DNA of 8,897 nucleotides, from positions 1 to 8,897 of the forward strand of contig JAILQN010000280.1 of assembly GCA_024699005.1 (NCBI GenBank). Reading direction: 5' to 3'. The notes beneath the pieces are model-generated. The model searched no databases. It was not told where the DNA came from and saw only the letters and a list, made by a program, of their open reading frames with translations. The translations under genes and the position numbers were made by a program. Each line of letters begins with the position of its first letter. Within the stretch, counting starts at the first letter, position 1. This document shows, piece by piece, positions 8,301-8,897 of this stretch. The DNA is from Clostridia bacterium. Lineage in GTDB: Bacteria > Bacillota_A > Clostridia > Oscillospirales > Acutalibacteraceae.

Positions 8301-8891
8301 TAGGTCGACGGCGTAGCTCTGCAGGCCCCTGACCTCGCCCTCGGGCGGAGTGTAGTTTGCGTAAGCAAGATCGTAACCGAGATCCGCGTAGACCTCGCGG
8401 AACTCCTCGGGTTTGATGGTCCTTGCGCGGCGTGCGGTGCCGGTCGTGAACTCGTAGCCGTCGGCGGTGTTGATGTCGTGGTTGCCGCAGGTGACGATTA
8501 CCTGTATGCCGGTCTCCTCTTCAAACTGCAACAGGCGCTCGGCAAGACGAACGTGGGACAGATACTCCGCGTCCTTGGTAAGGTCGCCGGAGATGAACAG
8601 ATAGTGCACGTCGTCGGCCTCGGCCCGCGCCGCTATGCTTTCGAGTGCGGCGTCAAGTATGCCTGGTATCTGGTCGAACTCCTTCGCCGCCATCAGGACC
8701 TGATCCTCCCACTCGTCGCAGTAGTTGCCGGTATATTCAGCCGGATAGTAATGTATATCCGACAGGATATTGAAACTGAGCGAGGAAGCGACCCTGTTTT
8801 CCGCCGAGCCGAGACTCGCCGGCACGGCAAGACAGGATAAAACAAGGATCAGCGATAACAGCAGTGATAAAGAAGTTTTTGCGCGTTTCAC
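5373..8891 (-). CDS. Secreted protein with two metallophosphoesterase domains
   Basis: This encodes 1172 residues. The N-terminus (MKRAKTSLSLLLSLILVLSC) is a signal peptide; LVLSC could be a lipobox with C20, or cleavage may fall near ASLGSA. Domain 1 (about 35-320) is calcineurin-like: D45/H47 (SDIH), D103 (SGDLT), N137/H138 (CGNHD), H252/H253 (MQHHS) and H293/H295 (TGHLH), a full metal set. Residues about 330-690 are mostly helical and unrecognised. A fibronectin-like/purple-acid-phosphatase N-domain follows (about 695-813; ISGLEPGATYYYKIGD). Domain 2 (about 818-1105) has D826 (SDPQ), D861 (NTGDLVD), N894/H895 (SGNHE), H972 (GLHKG) and H1010/H1012 (QGHDHVY). A hydrophobic/amphipathic helix (1143-1164) ends the chain, with no LPXTG. 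It probably acts outside the membrane on phosphate esters. The start is GTG at 8891 with only six upstream bases visible, so a start beyond the window cannot be excluded, though the signal peptide fits well. Confidence 0.93.
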   Translation of the reverse strand: MKRAKTSLSLLLSLILVLSCLAVPASLGSAENRVASSLSFNILSDIHYYPAEYTGNYCDEWEDQVLMAAKEFDQIPGILDAALESIAARAEADDVHYLFISGDLTKDAEYLSHVRLAERLLQFEEETGIQVIVTCGNHDINTADGYEFTTGTARRARTIKPEEFREVYADLGYDLAYANYTPPEGEVRGLQSYAVDLDEHYRLIVPDSCKYSADEPEKQNTGGEITPDLMEWILEQAREGRAQGKTVMVMQHHSVAPHMKCEPSVTFAFCVDDYVDVAEQYADAGIKYAFTGHLHTNDIASVTSDNGNVIYDCETPALSGFPNYVRKNTITTYSDGESSMKYDIFDCDEAYPVYLRGEAYEKPFRETASFAICFGGANLRSPDHKPSALYFADGLVRNYLGKILKEIKAGGGLNAYLIAHGIDLEQIISGFLEPYIGDGVSVGKAKIFSAANIMWFIEDLFSQVESLYIDDPEKAYELCFRIIDRIVSIQVSDIPCTEFIDTLGFGDASRGGNFGEAALSAVYYWYTGNEDRSGNAFLNDVLKGFKEGDLAEKLFNELLDIVYNDLLMDAVLSRLNVNIGKLFDPSNPVGKSIGVTADYFVKTILKGDTSYKSLVDYVFSLDVVPYDSIWDVFDTLVLKEYMTDSQFRQIGYEFWYFLDDFSGDVNPREYGDYDVSYDTQKVRVTPTREDYRLPSLVSVTLGSTADTANISWYTKKSVKGTDIAIVKGEPGQVPELTGSEPLPDGVTVDLSKGTVDRIYPGIDIGIFGIMNYTVHLTRHKILISGLEPGATYYYKIGDAERGWWSETGSIKTDDSNGKLTFFHMSDPQSGTRAQYEEAWAKVTEAAFDAYPDAELIFNTGDLVDHGNNLNQWQWMFDSASSQLMNTYMMPVSGNHEDKGENALADNFILDPLCPEQDFTTGIYYSFDRDNVHFVMLNTNALNSDKGLSDEQIKWLKEDINNSDAQWKILGLHKGVYTNGSHFDDSDVEEIRSQLQKLLPDLGVDLVLQGHDHVYMRSYPLYNNRVATTKRVELTHNGQKYIANVQPKGLTYVISGTAGVKTYTPKDDNEIAKSMPIPEYKDVSDSQMFSAIQIEDGVLYFNAYKMVDGKAERVDSFAIQKDTSCGEVTGDAEDVYAIAHVGNSFFLRIMKIFSTLFGVLKALLKVSADASGC

Positions 8892-8897
8892 AAAAAA

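Overview
The window carries six protein genes, all on the minus strand, so transcription runs from high to low coordinates. Protein style points to a low-GC-lineage but GC-rich anaerobic Clostridia-type bacterium, probably from a gut or similar habitat: strong AGGAGG-type ribosome sites, a secreted two-domain metallophosphatase, and a Gfo/Idh/MocA dehydrogenase next to xylose-isomerase-like TIM barrels. This placement is an inference; there is no rRNA or other marker here. There is no tRNA, rRNA, CRISPR array, transposase or phage gene.

Layout, in the direction of transcription. (1) 8891-5373: a 1172-residue exported protein with an N-terminal calcineurin-like phosphoesterase domain, a long helical middle, a fibronectin-like/purple-acid-phosphatase N-domain, and a second phosphoesterase domain. 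(2) 5372-5115: an AT-rich gap with a heptad-repeat array, a possible promoter and two hairpins in the presumed asnS leader. (3) 5114-3720: asparaginyl-tRNA synthetase. (4) 3623-2541: Gfo/Idh/MocA-family NAD-dependent oxidoreductase. (5) 2398-1604 and 1590-871: two sugar phosphate isomerase/epimerase-like TIM barrels, tightly coupled (the second gene's Shine-Dalgarno overlaps the first gene's stop). (6) 608 to beyond the left edge: a third TIM-barrel protein of the same superfamily, truncated by the window.

The oxidoreductase and three TIM-barrel proteins look like one catabolic locus for a cyclic polyol, sugar or glycoside handled through a keto intermediate. The substrate cannot be named from sequence.

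The most unusual feature is non-coding. Each of the four intergenic gaps longer than 90 bp holds a short tandem repeat with a 7-bp period, and three different heptamers are used: AATGTGC (two gaps), AGAGYGG (one gap) and AAGTTCC (one gap). In the 609-870 gap the heptads form a perfect 35-bp inverted repeat around a 121-bp core, a MITE-like or cruciform-like structure. No gap exceeds 300 bp.
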